Assembly: GCA_029266795.1 (NCBI GenBank)
Contig: JAQSWE010000028.1
Coordinates: 1 to 13,818, forward strand
Length of the DNA stretch: 13,818 nucleotides
Reading direction: 5' to 3'
Source of the DNA: Alphaproteobacteria bacterium
GTDB lineage: Bacteria; Pseudomonadota; Alphaproteobacteria; Micavibrionales; UBA2020
Part shown: in pieces, positions 1 through 7,230 of the stretch
Layout: the number at the start of each line of letters is the position of its first letter
How positions within the stretch are numbered: the first letter of the stretch is position 1
Notes under the pieces: model-generated
Database searches by the model: none
What the model was told of the DNA's origin: nothing
What the model saw: the letters and a program-made list of their open reading frames with translations, nothing else
Position numbers and translations under genes: made by a program

Positions 1-128
1 AACAACTCCTTCACTTCCTCCCCGATCAGCGTCTTGCGGAGTTCCAGCAATTCGACCGTGAACGGGCGGTCGTTGGCGACCTCGGTCGCGGCGTGGAAGG
101 CGTGGACTTTTTGTTCGTAGGGGTTCAT
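1..128 (-). CDS. MazG-like nucleotide pyrophosphohydrolase family protein, N-terminal fragment
   Basis: Only the first 42 codons lie in the window; the gene runs off the left edge. The ATG at 128-126 has a good Shine-Dalgarno (AGGAG on the minus strand, plus-strand 134-138), which fixes the start. The fragment is helical and hydrophilic and ends in LRKTLIGEEVKEL. The spacing of that E-E-x-x-E (residues 37, 38, 41), after a helix leading into LI, is the metal-binding signature of the all-alpha NTP pyrophosphatase (MazG/PRA-PH-like) superfamily. Members hydrolyse nucleoside triphosphates or phosphoribosyl-ATP to the monophosphate and PPi. The assignment is an inference from this one motif; substrate cannot be told, and the second half of the active site (the downstream ExxD) is outside the window. 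Confidence 0.5.
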   Translation of the reverse strand, partial: MNPYEQKVHAFHAATEVANDRPFTVELLELRKTLIGEEVKEL

Positions 129-167
129 GGCGGGCTCCTGAATTATTCATCAACAATACCCGCAATT

Positions 168-262
168 GTCATCCCGGCGAAGGCCGGGATCTCCCGCACG
201 TAGTGCGGATTTATAAAAGCAGGCCTTGCGGCCCGCGAGATGCCAGCCTTCGCTGGCATAAC
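168..262. repeat. composite palindromic intergenic repeat, two hairpins in inverted orientation
   Basis: Two perfect 8-bp hairpins flank smaller ones. The first, 171-190, has stem ATCCCGGC with loop GAAG. The second, 240-259, has stem ATGCCAGC with loop CTTC. Read from the other strand the second hairpin has loop GAAG and is followed by ATCTC, like the first, so the two are variants of one unit placed head to head. The two stems differ by compensatory base pairs. Between them is a 6-bp stem, CCGCAC/GTGCGG (194-208), and a GC-rich stretch around 221-237. This resembles the REP/BIME-like mosaic repeats of alphaproteobacterial genomes. It lies between two divergent genes. An ATG inside it (240) would add a spurious N-terminus (MPAFAG...) to the next gene. 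Confidence 0.75.
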
Positions 263-282
263 ATGTCGATTATGTCAAACAC

Positions 283-312
283 TTGACGGGAATCACTTTC
301 GCGCGGTACATT
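283..312 (+). promoter_or_regulatory. candidate sigma-70-type promoter for the DUF47-pit operon
   Basis: TTGACG (283-288), an 18-base spacer, then TACATT (307-312). The -35 matches 5 of 6 and the -10 matches 4 of 6 consensus bases. It would start transcription about 25-30 bases before the ATG at 348. Prediction from sequence only; no convincing Pho box was found next to it. Confidence 0.45.
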
Positions 313-347
313 GCTGCCGTGCAGCATATTCAGGAGAACAACCACCG

Positions 348-983
348 ATGCTCAACATCGCCAAACTGCTTCCCAACGAGCAGAAATTCTACGTCTTCCT
401 GCAACAACTTTCATCCGAGGCACATACCGCCTCGCTCCACCTGAAAACATTTGTCGAGAGCAACGACCCCGTCGCGCGTAAAGAGGCAGGCGCCGCGATC
501 ACCGCCTGCAAGGCGCAGGCAAAAACGATTTCGTCGGAAGTGACCAAGCAGCTCTGCATCAGCTTCGTCACCCCCTTCGACCGCGAGGACATCCAGAACC
601 TCTGCGGTTATCTCTACCGCATCACCAAGACGATCGAGAAAACGCGCGAACATATGGACATGTACCAGTTCAAGGACGCGATCGAGCTGAAGCGTCAGGT
701 CGAGGTCATTTTGCTCGAGGCCGATGGCATGCAGATCATGATCGACGCGCTGATCAAGGGCGGCAAGGCGCAGCAGATTATCGAGAAAGCAAAGCTGCTG
801 GACGAGCTGGAGAACAAGGGCGACGAGATTTTGAGCGACCTGCTCACCATCCTCATCAATACCGCGCCCGATGCGAAACAGCTGATCCTGCGCAAGGACA
901 TCTATGACCTGCTGGAGCGCGTGATCGACGGCTATCGCGACGCCGCCGGCATCGCGCTGCAAATCGCGCTCAAATACAACTAG
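348..983 (+). CDS. DUF47 family PhoU-like protein, Pit accessory
   Basis: 211 residues, almost wholly alpha-helical and rich in charged residues. It has the length and layout of the DUF47/TIGR00153 family, cytoplasmic helical-bundle proteins related to PhoU. Family members are usually encoded next to Pit-type phosphate permeases and are thought to modulate them, as here: the pit gene starts 7 bases after this stop. The helices carry the regularly spaced Glu/Asp residues seen in PhoU-like metal-binding bundles, for example around residues 172-215 (DELENKGDEI and the later DLLERVIDGYRD). The start at 348 is preferred because AGGAG lies at 332-336, while an in-frame extension to 240 runs back through the palindromic repeat. 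The direct biochemical role of this family is not settled. Confidence 0.88.
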   Translation: MLNIAKLLPNEQKFYVFLQQLSSEAHTASLHLKTFVESNDPVARKEAGAAITACKAQAKTISSEVTKQLCISFVTPFDREDIQNLCGYLYRITKTIEKTREHMDMYQFKDAIELKRQVEVILLEADGMQIMIDALIKGGKAQQIIEKAKLLDELENKGDEILSDLLTILINTAPDAKQLILRKDIYDLLERVIDGYRDAAGIALQIALKYN

Positions 984-990
984 GGCTTCA

Positions 991-1986
991 ATGGAACCGG
1001 CACTCCTGCTCCTTATCATCGCCGTCGTGCTCACCATCGGCTTTGACTTTATCAACGGGTTTCACGACGCGGCGAACGCGATTGCGACCGTCGTCTCCAC
1101 CCGCGTCATGCGCCCCGCCCATGCCGTGATTTACGGCGCGGTGCTGAACTTTATCGGCGCGCTGATGGGCACAGAAGTCGCGGCCACCATCGGCAAGGGG
1201 CTGGTGAACGCCGCCAACATTACCATCCAGACCGTCATCTGCACCGTGATTGCCGCGATCATGTGGAATTTGATCACGTGGTACAAAGGCCTGCCGACAT
1301 CATCATCCCACGCGCTGATTGGCTCGCTGCTCGGCGCGACGTTTTTCTCCGCCGGTAACGAGAGCATCATCTGGCCGAAAGTGATGGAAAAAGTTGTCGG
1401 GCCGATGGTGTCCTCCCCCATTCTCGGCGTGACGCTCGGCTTTACCATCATGCTGGGGCTGACTTGGGCGGTGCATAAAGTTGCGCTGGGACGGATCAAC
1501 AAGGTGTTCGGCAAGCTGCAAATTCTCTCCGCCGGTTTCATGGCGCTGAACCACGGGCATAACGACGCGCAAAAATCGATGGGGATTATCGCCCTCGCGC
1601 TGATGCTTACCTATCCGTCCGATGATTTCCACGTGCCGACATGGGTCGTGCTGTCCTGCGCGATTGCCATGGGCCTCGGCACGATGACGGGCGGCTGGCG
1701 CATTATCCGCACGCTTGGCACCAAAATGATCAAGCTGCAGCCCATTCACGGCTTCGCGGCGGAAACGACCGCGTCGATCATCATCTTCGGCGCGTCACAC
1801 TTTGGTATTCCGGTGTCGACGACGCAAGTCATCTCCACCTCCATCATGGGCGTGGGCGCGACCAAGCGCCTCTCCGCCGTGCGCTGGGGGATTGTGGGGA
1901 ATATCGTCTGGGCATGGATACTCACCATCCCCCTCACCTTCTGCTTCGCAGGATTCCTGATGTGGGCTTACCGCCACATCTTCTAG
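991..1986 (+). CDS. pit: inorganic phosphate transporter, PiT family
   Basis: 331 residues, about ten hydrophobic segments: an inner-membrane, ion-coupled, low-affinity phosphate permease. Both halves of the duplicated PiT signature are present: GFDFINGFHDAANAIAT at residues 17-33 and ALNHGHNDAQKS at 185-196, with the invariant aspartates D25 and D192. The companion loops PTSSSHALIG (102-111) and GIPVSTTQ (272-279) are also intact. At 331 residues it is a short PiT without the large central cytoplasmic loop of E. coli PitA. The ATG follows the DUF47 stop by 7 bases with only a weak Shine-Dalgarno, so co-transcription and translational coupling are likely. Its TAG at 1984-1986 overlaps the TAG of the convergent gene on the other strand. 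Proton or metal coupling cannot be told from sequence. Confidence 0.95.
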   Translation: MEPALLLLIIAVVLTIGFDFINGFHDAANAIATVVSTRVMRPAHAVIYGAVLNFIGALMGTEVAATIGKGLVNAANITIQTVICTVIAAIMWNLITWYKGLPTSSSHALIGSLLGATFFSAGNESIIWPKVMEKVVGPMVSSPILGVTLGFTIMLGLTWAVHKVALGRINKVFGKLQILSAGFMALNHGHNDAQKSMGIIALALMLTYPSDDFHVPTWVVLSCAIAMGLGTMTGGWRIIRTLGTKMIKLQPIHGFAAETTASIIIFGASHFGIPVSTTQVISTSIMGVGATKRLSAVRWGIVGNIVWAWILTIPLTFCFAGFLMWAYRHIF

Positions 1987-4334
1987 CGCCGATTGCCAGC
2001 GGTCACCCATGCCGCCGCATAAAGCGCGAAGGCGAGCAGGTACAGGAAGGCAAAGCCGAACTGCATGGAGTTATATTCCAGCAAGCCGCCCAGCATCGCA
2101 CCCAGCAGGTTATAGGCCAGCGCCGACGGCACATCCTTGACGTTCTTCAGCAGGCTGGAGAAGACAAGGCCGGAGAACAGCATCGGGCTGGTCAGCAGCA
2201 GGATCATGCCGAGCTTCACAAACCATCCCGCATCGGCAAGGCCGCCGAACATCGCAACCGCATAGCCCGCCGCAATCGTGGCCAGCAGCGCGACGCAGGG
2301 CGCCATGACGGATTTCGGTTTCAGCCGCGCCGCCAGCAAGTTGGCGAAATAGGCCATGACCAGCACGCCGATGATGGTGACGCCGATGACATGCCATGTA
2401 TTGCCGAACAGCAGGCCCAGTTCGGTGATCGCCTTGGTTTCCACCAGCATGAAACCGCTGCCGAGGAAGAAGAACGGCAGCATCGATTTATCCCATTTCT
2501 GGTCGGGCAGGAAGCCGCGTACGAGGAAGCCCGCCAGCGCCATGACCAGCACCAGCGCCAGCACATAGGATGCCGGATACATCTTCGCATCCATGTAGAA
2601 GAACGGCCAGTCATCGGTCGGCAGGTCGATCTTGCCGGGGTCTTGCGCATAGGTCTTGGTCATGTCGGGCAGGTCGTGCTCGGCCAGGAACTTGACCGGC
2701 AGCGGCACATCGCCGCCCTTCTTCACCAGGAAGGCGGTTGTGTGCATATGGGTGTCACCGCAGAAAATGGCGATGGGCTTGCCGGCACCCGCGAGCGCGG
2801 TCAGCATGGAATAGATTTTGCGGCCCATCAATTCGTTCGGCAGCGTAAACGACACGCTCATGAGCCCGCCCGGTTTCAGGCGCGCAAACGCCTCCGCCAA
2901 CCCCTGCTGCGTATAGACGAATGAATCCAGCCGCACGTTGGAGCCGTGGGACAGCAGGATATGGGAATCCAGCACGCTATAGACAATCGCGTCGTAATTT
3001 TCCTTCGTACTGCGGAAAAAGGTGCGCGCGTCGTTGTTGATGACGTTGACGCGCTTGTTGGCATAGGGCTGTTCGGGATGGTTGGCGCGGCCGAGCGCGA
3101 TGATGGCGGGGTCGATCTCGACCGCATCCACCGTTTTCGCGCCCATGCGCAGCGCCGCCGCGGCGTCGTTGCCGCTGCCCGCGCCGACAATCGCCACGCG
3201 GTCGAGCCTGCCCGCCGCGCTGTAGGGAAGCTCGTAGTATCCGACCGTCTTTTTGTAATCCTTGTTATCGCGTAAAGAGCCGCCCTTGCGGAAATCATAG
3301 ACGTCCTGAAAATGGCTGCCGGCGGAGAGGATGCGCATATAGCCGTCGGCGCGGGAGACGCGCTGGATGAGCTGGTAGGGCGAATAGATGCTCTGCACCA
3401 TGCTGTCGACGGGCAGTGTCACAGTAATGAGGGCGGCGAGCGTCGCCACGATGCCGACCGCGCGCGCCACCGGCGAGGCCAGCTGATACCAGACGAGCGG
3501 CAGCGCCGCGAGCGCGAACCAGACCGCCGGCCCCGTCCACAGCCAGCTGAGCGCGAAGAGCAGCACCACGCCCGCGATGCTGCCAAGCAGGTTGCAGCCA
3601 TAGCCCTTCAGCGCCTCCACCCGCGCCATCAGCGCGCCGCAGAATTGCGCGACCGGGATCATGATAAGGACGTTGAGGATAAACGTGCCGATCAGCAGCA
3701 GGTAGACAGGGATGTTGAAAAATATCCATGTGAAGACGTCGCCCGTGTTCAACCCCGCGACGACCGATTTTTCCTCCTGCACGGGAACGAAAAACAGCAT
3801 GTCCTGCAGGATTGGCAGGCCGGTGTAGCGCAGCGATGTCAGCACCGCGAGCGTCAGCGCCAGCAACGGCAGCGCGGCGGGCAGCAGCAATTTGCCGCGC
3901 GACATCGCATAGCCGATGCCAAGGCCGCAGAAACAGGCGAGCAGCGTGAAGTTCTTATACAGCGCGAAAACGGGGAACAGGCTGCCCTGCCAGCGGATCA
4001 GGACCAACTCGAGAAACAGCGACGCGCCCGCGATCAGGATGATGGCGGTTTGCAAGGGGCGGTCGGTTGCCTTGTTCACCCAGGCCTGCAGGGGACGCGC
4101 GGCCTTATCGATCTGCTTTTCCGTGATCAGGCGCAGGCGCGGGACAGCGACACGCTGCAGCCCGAACAGGACAGCGCCTGCAACCGCGCAAGTAACGATC
4201 ATGCCCACCGACCAGCTGCCGGCAAGAATTTCGGCGGAGTTCGCACTGACCCCCAACACCCGCGCCAGCAGCAGCGCCGCAATCAGCGTGATGCCATAGA
4301 CGAACATCGACGCGGTCAAACCTGCATAAGTCAT
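1983..4334 (-). CDS. polytopic membrane protein with internal spermidine-synthase-like SAM-binding domain
   Basis: 783 residues from the ATG at 4334. Roughly eight to ten hydrophobic segments (about residues 1-310) come first, then a soluble Rossmann domain (about 330-560), then five or six more membrane segments (590-780). The soluble part resembles polyamine aminopropyltransferases: GAGSGND (384-390) for the nucleotide loop, VEID with E406 for the ribose, NNDAR (433-437), and a terminal TDDWPFFY before the last membrane block. The canonical SpeE catalytic stretch (VDSxDP) is replaced by VYSVLDSH (451-458), so true spermidine synthesis is doubtful; the substrate is unknown. Start choice: AGGGG lies 7 bases upstream of the ATG at 4334, whereas an ATG at 4361 has only a badly spaced GGAT. 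It is convergent with pit, with overlapping stops. No promoter was recognised between it and the terminator at 4421. Confidence 0.85.
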   Translation of the reverse strand: MTYAGLTASMFVYGITLIAALLLARVLGVSANSAEILAGSWSVGMIVTCAVAGAVLFGLQRVAVPRLRLITEKQIDKAARPLQAWVNKATDRPLQTAIILIAGASLFLELVLIRWQGSLFPVFALYKNFTLLACFCGLGIGYAMSRGKLLLPAALPLLALTLAVLTSLRYTGLPILQDMLFFVPVQEEKSVVAGLNTGDVFTWIFFNIPVYLLLIGTFILNVLIMIPVAQFCGALMARVEALKGYGCNLLGSIAGVVLLFALSWLWTGPAVWFALAALPLVWYQLASPVARAVGIVATLAALITVTLPVDSMVQSIYSPYQLIQRVSRADGYMRILSAGSHFQDVYDFRKGGSLRDNKDYKKTVGYYELPYSAAGRLDRVAIVGAGSGNDAAAALRMGAKTVDAVEIDPAIIALGRANHPEQPYANKRVNVINNDARTFFRSTKENYDAIVYSVLDSHILLSHGSNVRLDSFVYTQQGLAEAFARLKPGGLMSVSFTLPNELMGRKIYSMLTALAGAGKPIAIFCGDTHMHTTAFLVKKGGDVPLPVKFLAEHDLPDMTKTYAQDPGKIDLPTDDWPFFYMDAKMYPASYVLALVLVMALAGFLVRGFLPDQKWDKSMLPFFFLGSGFMLVETKAITELGLLFGNTWHVIGVTIIGVLVMAYFANLLAARLKPKSVMAPCVALLATIAAGYAVAMFGGLADAGWFVKLGMILLLTSPMLFSGLVFSSLLKNVKDVPSALAYNLLGAMLGGLLEYNSMQFGFAFLYLLAFALYAAAWVTAGNRR

Positions 4335-4420
4335 GGATAGCCCCTGTTGAAATATAGGCATATCCTACCCGCGCCCGTGGCAACATTCAAGAAGCCGTTC
4401 AACCACTTACCCCGCAAACG

Positions 4421-4454
4421 AAAAAACCCGCTCCATCATTGGAGCGGGTTTTTT
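4421..4454 (-). terminator. intrinsic terminator downstream of the HU gene
   Basis: Perfect hairpin with GC core CCCGCTCCA and its complement (4427-4435 with 4440-4448), loop of four bases, flanked by six A and six T. On the minus strand it gives a stem plus U6 tract, 17 bases after the HU stop. The flanking A and T runs would let it work in both directions. It separates HU from the spermidine-synthase-like gene, whose start lies 87 bases further on. Confidence 0.93.
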
Positions 4455-4471
4455 GCGAAGAGTGCGGGCTA

Positions 4472-4771
4472 TTACTTGCCGACAGCCTCTTTCAGTTCTT
4501 TCGCCGCGCGGAAGGCGATTTTCTTTTTCGCGGGGATCTTGATGGTTTCGCCGGTCGCGGGGTTGCGGCCCATGCGGGCGGCGCGCTTGCGCACCTGGAG
4601 GATACCGAGGCCGGCCAGGCGGACGCGTTTGCCTTTTTTCAGGTTTTTCACGAGGTGCGAAACGATTTCTTCCATGATCGCGTTCATCTGCTTTTTCGAC
4701 AGTTCCTGTGTTTCCGCGATTTCAGCTGCGATGTTTTTCAGGGTGACGGTGGGCTGGGTGACTTTTGCCAT
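4472..4771 (-). CDS. HU-family histone-like DNA-binding protein
   Basis: 99 residues, slightly longer than the usual 90. HU is a dimeric nucleoid protein that bends DNA with little sequence preference. The N-terminal helical dimerisation part (residues 1-45) is followed by GKRVRLAGLGILQVRKR. Then comes the DNA-binding beta arm with the family signature GRNPATGETIKIPAKK and the C-terminal FRAAKELKEAV. The proline at the arm tip, which intercalates into DNA, is present. The extra length is a short N-terminal leader (MAKVTQPTVT). IHF is less likely because the arm sequence is the HU/HupB type. It stands alone: 194 bases separate it from uup upstream and a strong terminator follows. Upstream, only a weak purine-rich site (GCGGGA on the minus strand) is seen as Shine-Dalgarno. 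Confidence 0.95.
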   Translation of the reverse strand: MAKVTQPTVTLKNIAAEIAETQELSKKQMNAIMEEIVSHLVKNLKKGKRVRLAGLGILQVRKRAARMGRNPATGETIKIPAKKKIAFRAAKELKEAVGK

Positions 4772-4965
4772 GTGATTAATCCCGCTTCAAAATGATTGCA
4801 CAATCGGCGCGTGAAATGCGCGGTGGCCGTTAGACCGGCCTTGCCCGTAGAATCACATTCCGTTGCCGTGACTATCGATTCATGACAGATTCAAAAGCAT
4901 GCGCCAACCGGAAAATGCGTTTTTAAAGGGTTTGGGCAGCGTTTTTCCAATAATCGGCGCGCAAA
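4772..4965 (-). other. HU upstream region, regulatory content unresolved
   Basis: Gap between the uup stop and the HU start. A convincing -35/-10 pair for HU was not found on the minus strand, though an HU gene would be expected to have its own strong promoter. Visible structure: a 5-bp hairpin GGCCG/CGGCC (4825-4840), a 4-bp GCGC hairpin (4807-4821), and the 10-base direct repeat AATCGGCGCG at 4802-4811 and 4952-4961. No clear intrinsic terminator for uup was seen. Confidence 0.4.
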
Positions 4966-6855
4966 TCAATTCGCGGTGGAGACTTTCATCTCTTCCAGCT
5001 CCAGCCAGCGCAGCTCCGATGATTCAAGGTCGCCGCGCGCCTGTGCAAGGCGTTTGGATGCCGTGTCAAACGCGCCGCGGTCGCGCGAATATAATTCGGC
5101 ATCGTCCAGCACGCGCTCGAGGCTTTCGATTTCTTTTTGAAGGCCTTCGATCTTGGCGGGCAGGTTGTCGAGTTCGTATTGCAGTTTATACGTCAGCTTC
5201 TTGTAAACCTTCGGCGCGTCATTCGCCTGTTCGGGCGCGGGCGTATTGTTCTGCTGCGATTTCGGTTTCTTCGCTTCGCGGAAGGACAGGAAATCGTCCT
5301 CGTCGTCTTCATCGTCGCGGCGGCGCTTGCGCGCTTCGATATAATCGGAATAGCCGCCGATATAGCCATGCACGCGGCCGTCGCCCTCAAACGCCAGAAT
5401 CTTGCTCACCGTCTGGTCGAGGAAGTCGCGGTCGTGCGAGACGACGATCAGCGTGCCGGTATAGGCCGCCAGAATTTCTTCCAGCATATCGAGCGTATCC
5501 ATGTCGAGGTCGTTGGTCGGCTCGTCGAGGATCAGCAGGCCCTTGGGGCTTGCCAGCACCTTCGCCAGCAACAGGCGGTTTTTCTGCCCGCCCGACAGGG
5601 TGCTGACGCGCTGGTCCACCATCGATGCATCGAACAGGAAGTCGCGCAGATAGCCGATCACATGTCGCGTCTTGTCCATGACTTTCAGATATTCCCCGCC
5701 CTGCGGGCAGAGGACGTGCTTCACGGTGTCATCCGGTTTCAGGTCGCGGCGTTTCTGGTCGAAATAGGAAAATTCCATGCCGCGCGCCAGTTTCACCTTA
5801 CCCATATCGGGCTTCATCTCGCCGATCAGCATGCGCAGGAAGGTCGTCTTGCCCGACCCGTTCTTGCCGAGGATGCCGATACGATCACCCTTCTGGAAGC
5901 GCATCGAGAATTTGTTGAGGACGACTTTTTCGCGGCCCTTGTCATCGATGAATTTCTTGTCGGTCTTGACGAATTCGGCGACGAGTTTCGAGCCGACGCT
6001 ATCAATCTCCATCTCCCCCACTTCGAGGCGGCGCATCATCTGGCGGTAGGCGCTCTTGTCGCGCTTCAGTTTCGCGCGTTCCTCCAGCATCAGGGAAAGG
6101 CGGCGCTGGTTGCGCTTCTGGCGCGCCTTCACGCCGCGGCTGCCCCATTCGACTTCGATATCCAGCAGCTTCTGGCGGTTCTGCAACTCGCGCTCTTCCT
6201 GTTCCAGCAGCATCGAGGACCATTCGTCGAAATGCGCGAAGCCCTTGGGCGCGACGCGCATCTTGGCGCGGTCGAGCCAGAAAATCTTGTTCGAAATATT
6301 GGCGAGGAAGGCTTTATCGTGACTCACGCAGAGCAGCGCGCCGGAATAGCGCTGCAAAAACTGCTCCAGCCATTCGATGATTTCAAGGTCCAGATGGTTG
6401 GTCGGCTCGTCGAGCAGCAAAATGTCGGGTTCTTCGACCAAGGCACGCGCAAGCGCGGCGCGGCGCAGCTGGCCGCCGGAGAGCATATCCATGCGGTCAT
6501 CCGGTTTCAGGTCGAGCGGCTGGATGACCATATCGACCTTGTAACGGTTTTCTTCCTCGACCCCGTCCTTCATGAGCTGTTCGAACACGAAGTCATAGAC
6601 GGTCTGGCCCGCGATGGGCTGGACGTCCTGCTGCATATAGCCGATGGTCGTGCCCTGCAAAACCCAGCGTTTGCCGGTATCCAGCTCGCGGTCGCCGGTG
6701 ATGAGGTTCATCAGCGTCGATTTGCCCGAGCCGTTCTTGCCCACCAGCGAGATTTTGTCGCCGGAATGGATATTGAACGAGAATTCGTCAAAAATGACTT
6801 TCTCGCCGAAGGAAATGCTGCCTTCCTGAACGCTGAGGATAAGGGTGGATGCCAT
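4966..6855 (-). CDS. uup: ABC-F family ATPase Uup
   Basis: 629 residues, two ABC cassettes and no membrane segments, so a soluble ABC-F protein. Cassette 1: Walker A GKNGSGKS (39-46), LSGGQ (125-129), ILLLDE (145-150), H179. Inter-cassette linker with charged helices: about 215-300. Cassette 2: GKNGSGKT (330-337), LSGGQ (420-424), LILDE with E445, H474. An acidic run (RRRDDEDDEDD, about 511-521) and a low-complexity segment lead to a C-terminal coiled-coil (551-625, beginning YKKLTYKLQYELDNLPAKIE). That C-terminal domain is the mark of Uup, which in E. coli binds DNA and affects transposon excision; ABC-F proteins generally act on ribosomes. The start at 6855 gives the canonical N-terminus; an open extension to 7245 runs antisense through the divergent DUF2892 gene. 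Its Shine-Dalgarno is weak. Confidence 0.93.
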   Translation of the reverse strand: MASTLILSVQEGSISFGEKVIFDEFSFNIHSGDKISLVGKNGSGKSTLMNLITGDRELDTGKRWVLQGTTIGYMQQDVQPIAGQTVYDFVFEQLMKDGVEEENRYKVDMVIQPLDLKPDDRMDMLSGGQLRRAALARALVEEPDILLLDEPTNHLDLEIIEWLEQFLQRYSGALLCVSHDKAFLANISNKIFWLDRAKMRVAPKGFAHFDEWSSMLLEQEERELQNRQKLLDIEVEWGSRGVKARQKRNQRRLSLMLEERAKLKRDKSAYRQMMRRLEVGEMEIDSVGSKLVAEFVKTDKKFIDDKGREKVVLNKFSMRFQKGDRIGILGKNGSGKTTFLRMLIGEMKPDMGKVKLARGMEFSYFDQKRRDLKPDDTVKHVLCPQGGEYLKVMDKTRHVIGYLRDFLFDASMVDQRVSTLSGGQKNRLLLAKVLASPKGLLILDEPTNDLDMDTLDMLEEILAAYTGTLIVVSHDRDFLDQTVSKILAFEGDGRVHGYIGGYSDYIEARKRRRDDEDDEDDFLSFREAKKPKSQQNNTPAPEQANDAPKVYKKLTYKLQYELDNLPAKIEGLQKEIESLERVLDDAELYSRDRGAFDTASKRLAQARGDLESSELRWLELEEMKVSTAN

Positions 6856-6911
6856 GATTTTCTTTGTGAATCGCCGTTTGTTTTCGCATAACATGGCATT
6901 TTCGGCGTAAC

Positions 6912-6939
6912 TTGTCACGCATAAGCCTGTAACTATATT
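6912..6939 (+). promoter_or_regulatory. candidate promoter for the DUF2892-dsbA unit
   Basis: TTGTCA (6912-6917) and an A/T-rich -10 zone TATATTAT (6934-6941). The best hexamer is TATATT after a 16-base spacer. A good Shine-Dalgarno AAGGAAG (6953-6959) follows before the ATG at 6964. It lies in the 108-base divergent gap shared with uup. Predicted only. Confidence 0.5.
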
Positions 6940-6963
6940 ATAGTCGGTACCGAAGGAAGCCCT

Positions 6964-7230
6964 ATGGACCTCAAACCCACCACCCCGACCAAAAAACCCC
7001 TTGTTCCCCGCAACCTTGCCACCTGGGACCGTGTCCTGCGTGTGGTGATCGCGCTGGGGTTGCTGGGCTATTGGGCGGCGAACGGGTTTCAGGGTTTCCT
7101 GTGGCCGATCCTCGCCGGCGCGCTGCTGGTGAATGCCGCCATGGGCAGTTGCGGCGCCTATGCCCTGTTCGGGCATTCCACCTGTCATATCGAAGAACCC
7201 CCTCCCCCTGAAAAAGGTAACTTGCCATGA
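6964..7230 (+). CDS. DUF2892 (YgaP-like transmembrane) protein
   Basis: 88 residues. After a proline-rich cytosolic start comes NLATWDRVLRVVIALGLLG and a second hydrophobic stretch (about 46-61), giving a two-helix membrane hairpin. It ends with a conserved cysteine pair in SCGAYALFGHSTC (C50-region spacing). Asn, the D-R-x-x-R turn and the C...Y...G.sTC pattern match the DUF2892 family, the membrane part of the rhodanese YgaP and many stand-alone proteins. The function of the stand-alone form is not established; the paired cysteines and the coupled DsbA-like gene suggest a link to thiol or sulfur chemistry at the inner membrane, which is inference. The ATG has a strong Shine-Dalgarno 4 bases upstream. 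Its TGA overlaps the next ATG (ATGA). Confidence 0.85.
   Translation: MDLKPTTPTKKPLVPRNLATWDRVLRVVIALGLLGYWAANGFQGFLWPILAGALLVNAAMGSCGAYALFGHSTCHIEEPPPPEKGNLP

Noticed and set aside
262..290. Possible Pho box (ATGTCAA then TTGACGG, 11-base period) upstream of the DUF47-pit operon
   Set aside because: The period fits, but the second half-site matches the CTGTCAT consensus poorly; could be chance overlap with the -35.
240..347. N-terminal extension of the DUF47 protein beginning MPAFAG
   Set aside because: It is translation of the palindromic repeat plus promoter region; the ATG at 348 has the ribosome site and the family N-terminus.
1641..2924. 427-residue plus-strand frame across the pit end and the spermidine-synthase-like gene
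   Set aside because: Starts out of frame inside pit and continues antisense to the next gene; rich in His, Gln and Arg, no motif.
3312..4340. 342-residue plus-strand frame
   Set aside because: Antisense to membrane helices of the spermidine-synthase-like protein; highly charged low-complexity product.
4335..4361. Upstream ATG (4361) for the spermidine-synthase-like protein
   Set aside because: Its only purine-rich site is too close (GGAT, about 1-2 bases), while the ATG at 4334 has a well-spaced AGGGG; kept as an alternative.
5137..6891. 584-residue open frame on the plus strand, opposite uup
   Set aside because: Antisense shadow of a clearly recognisable Uup; His/Arg/Ala/Leu-biased composition typical of reverse-strand reading of GC-rich genes, no family motif.
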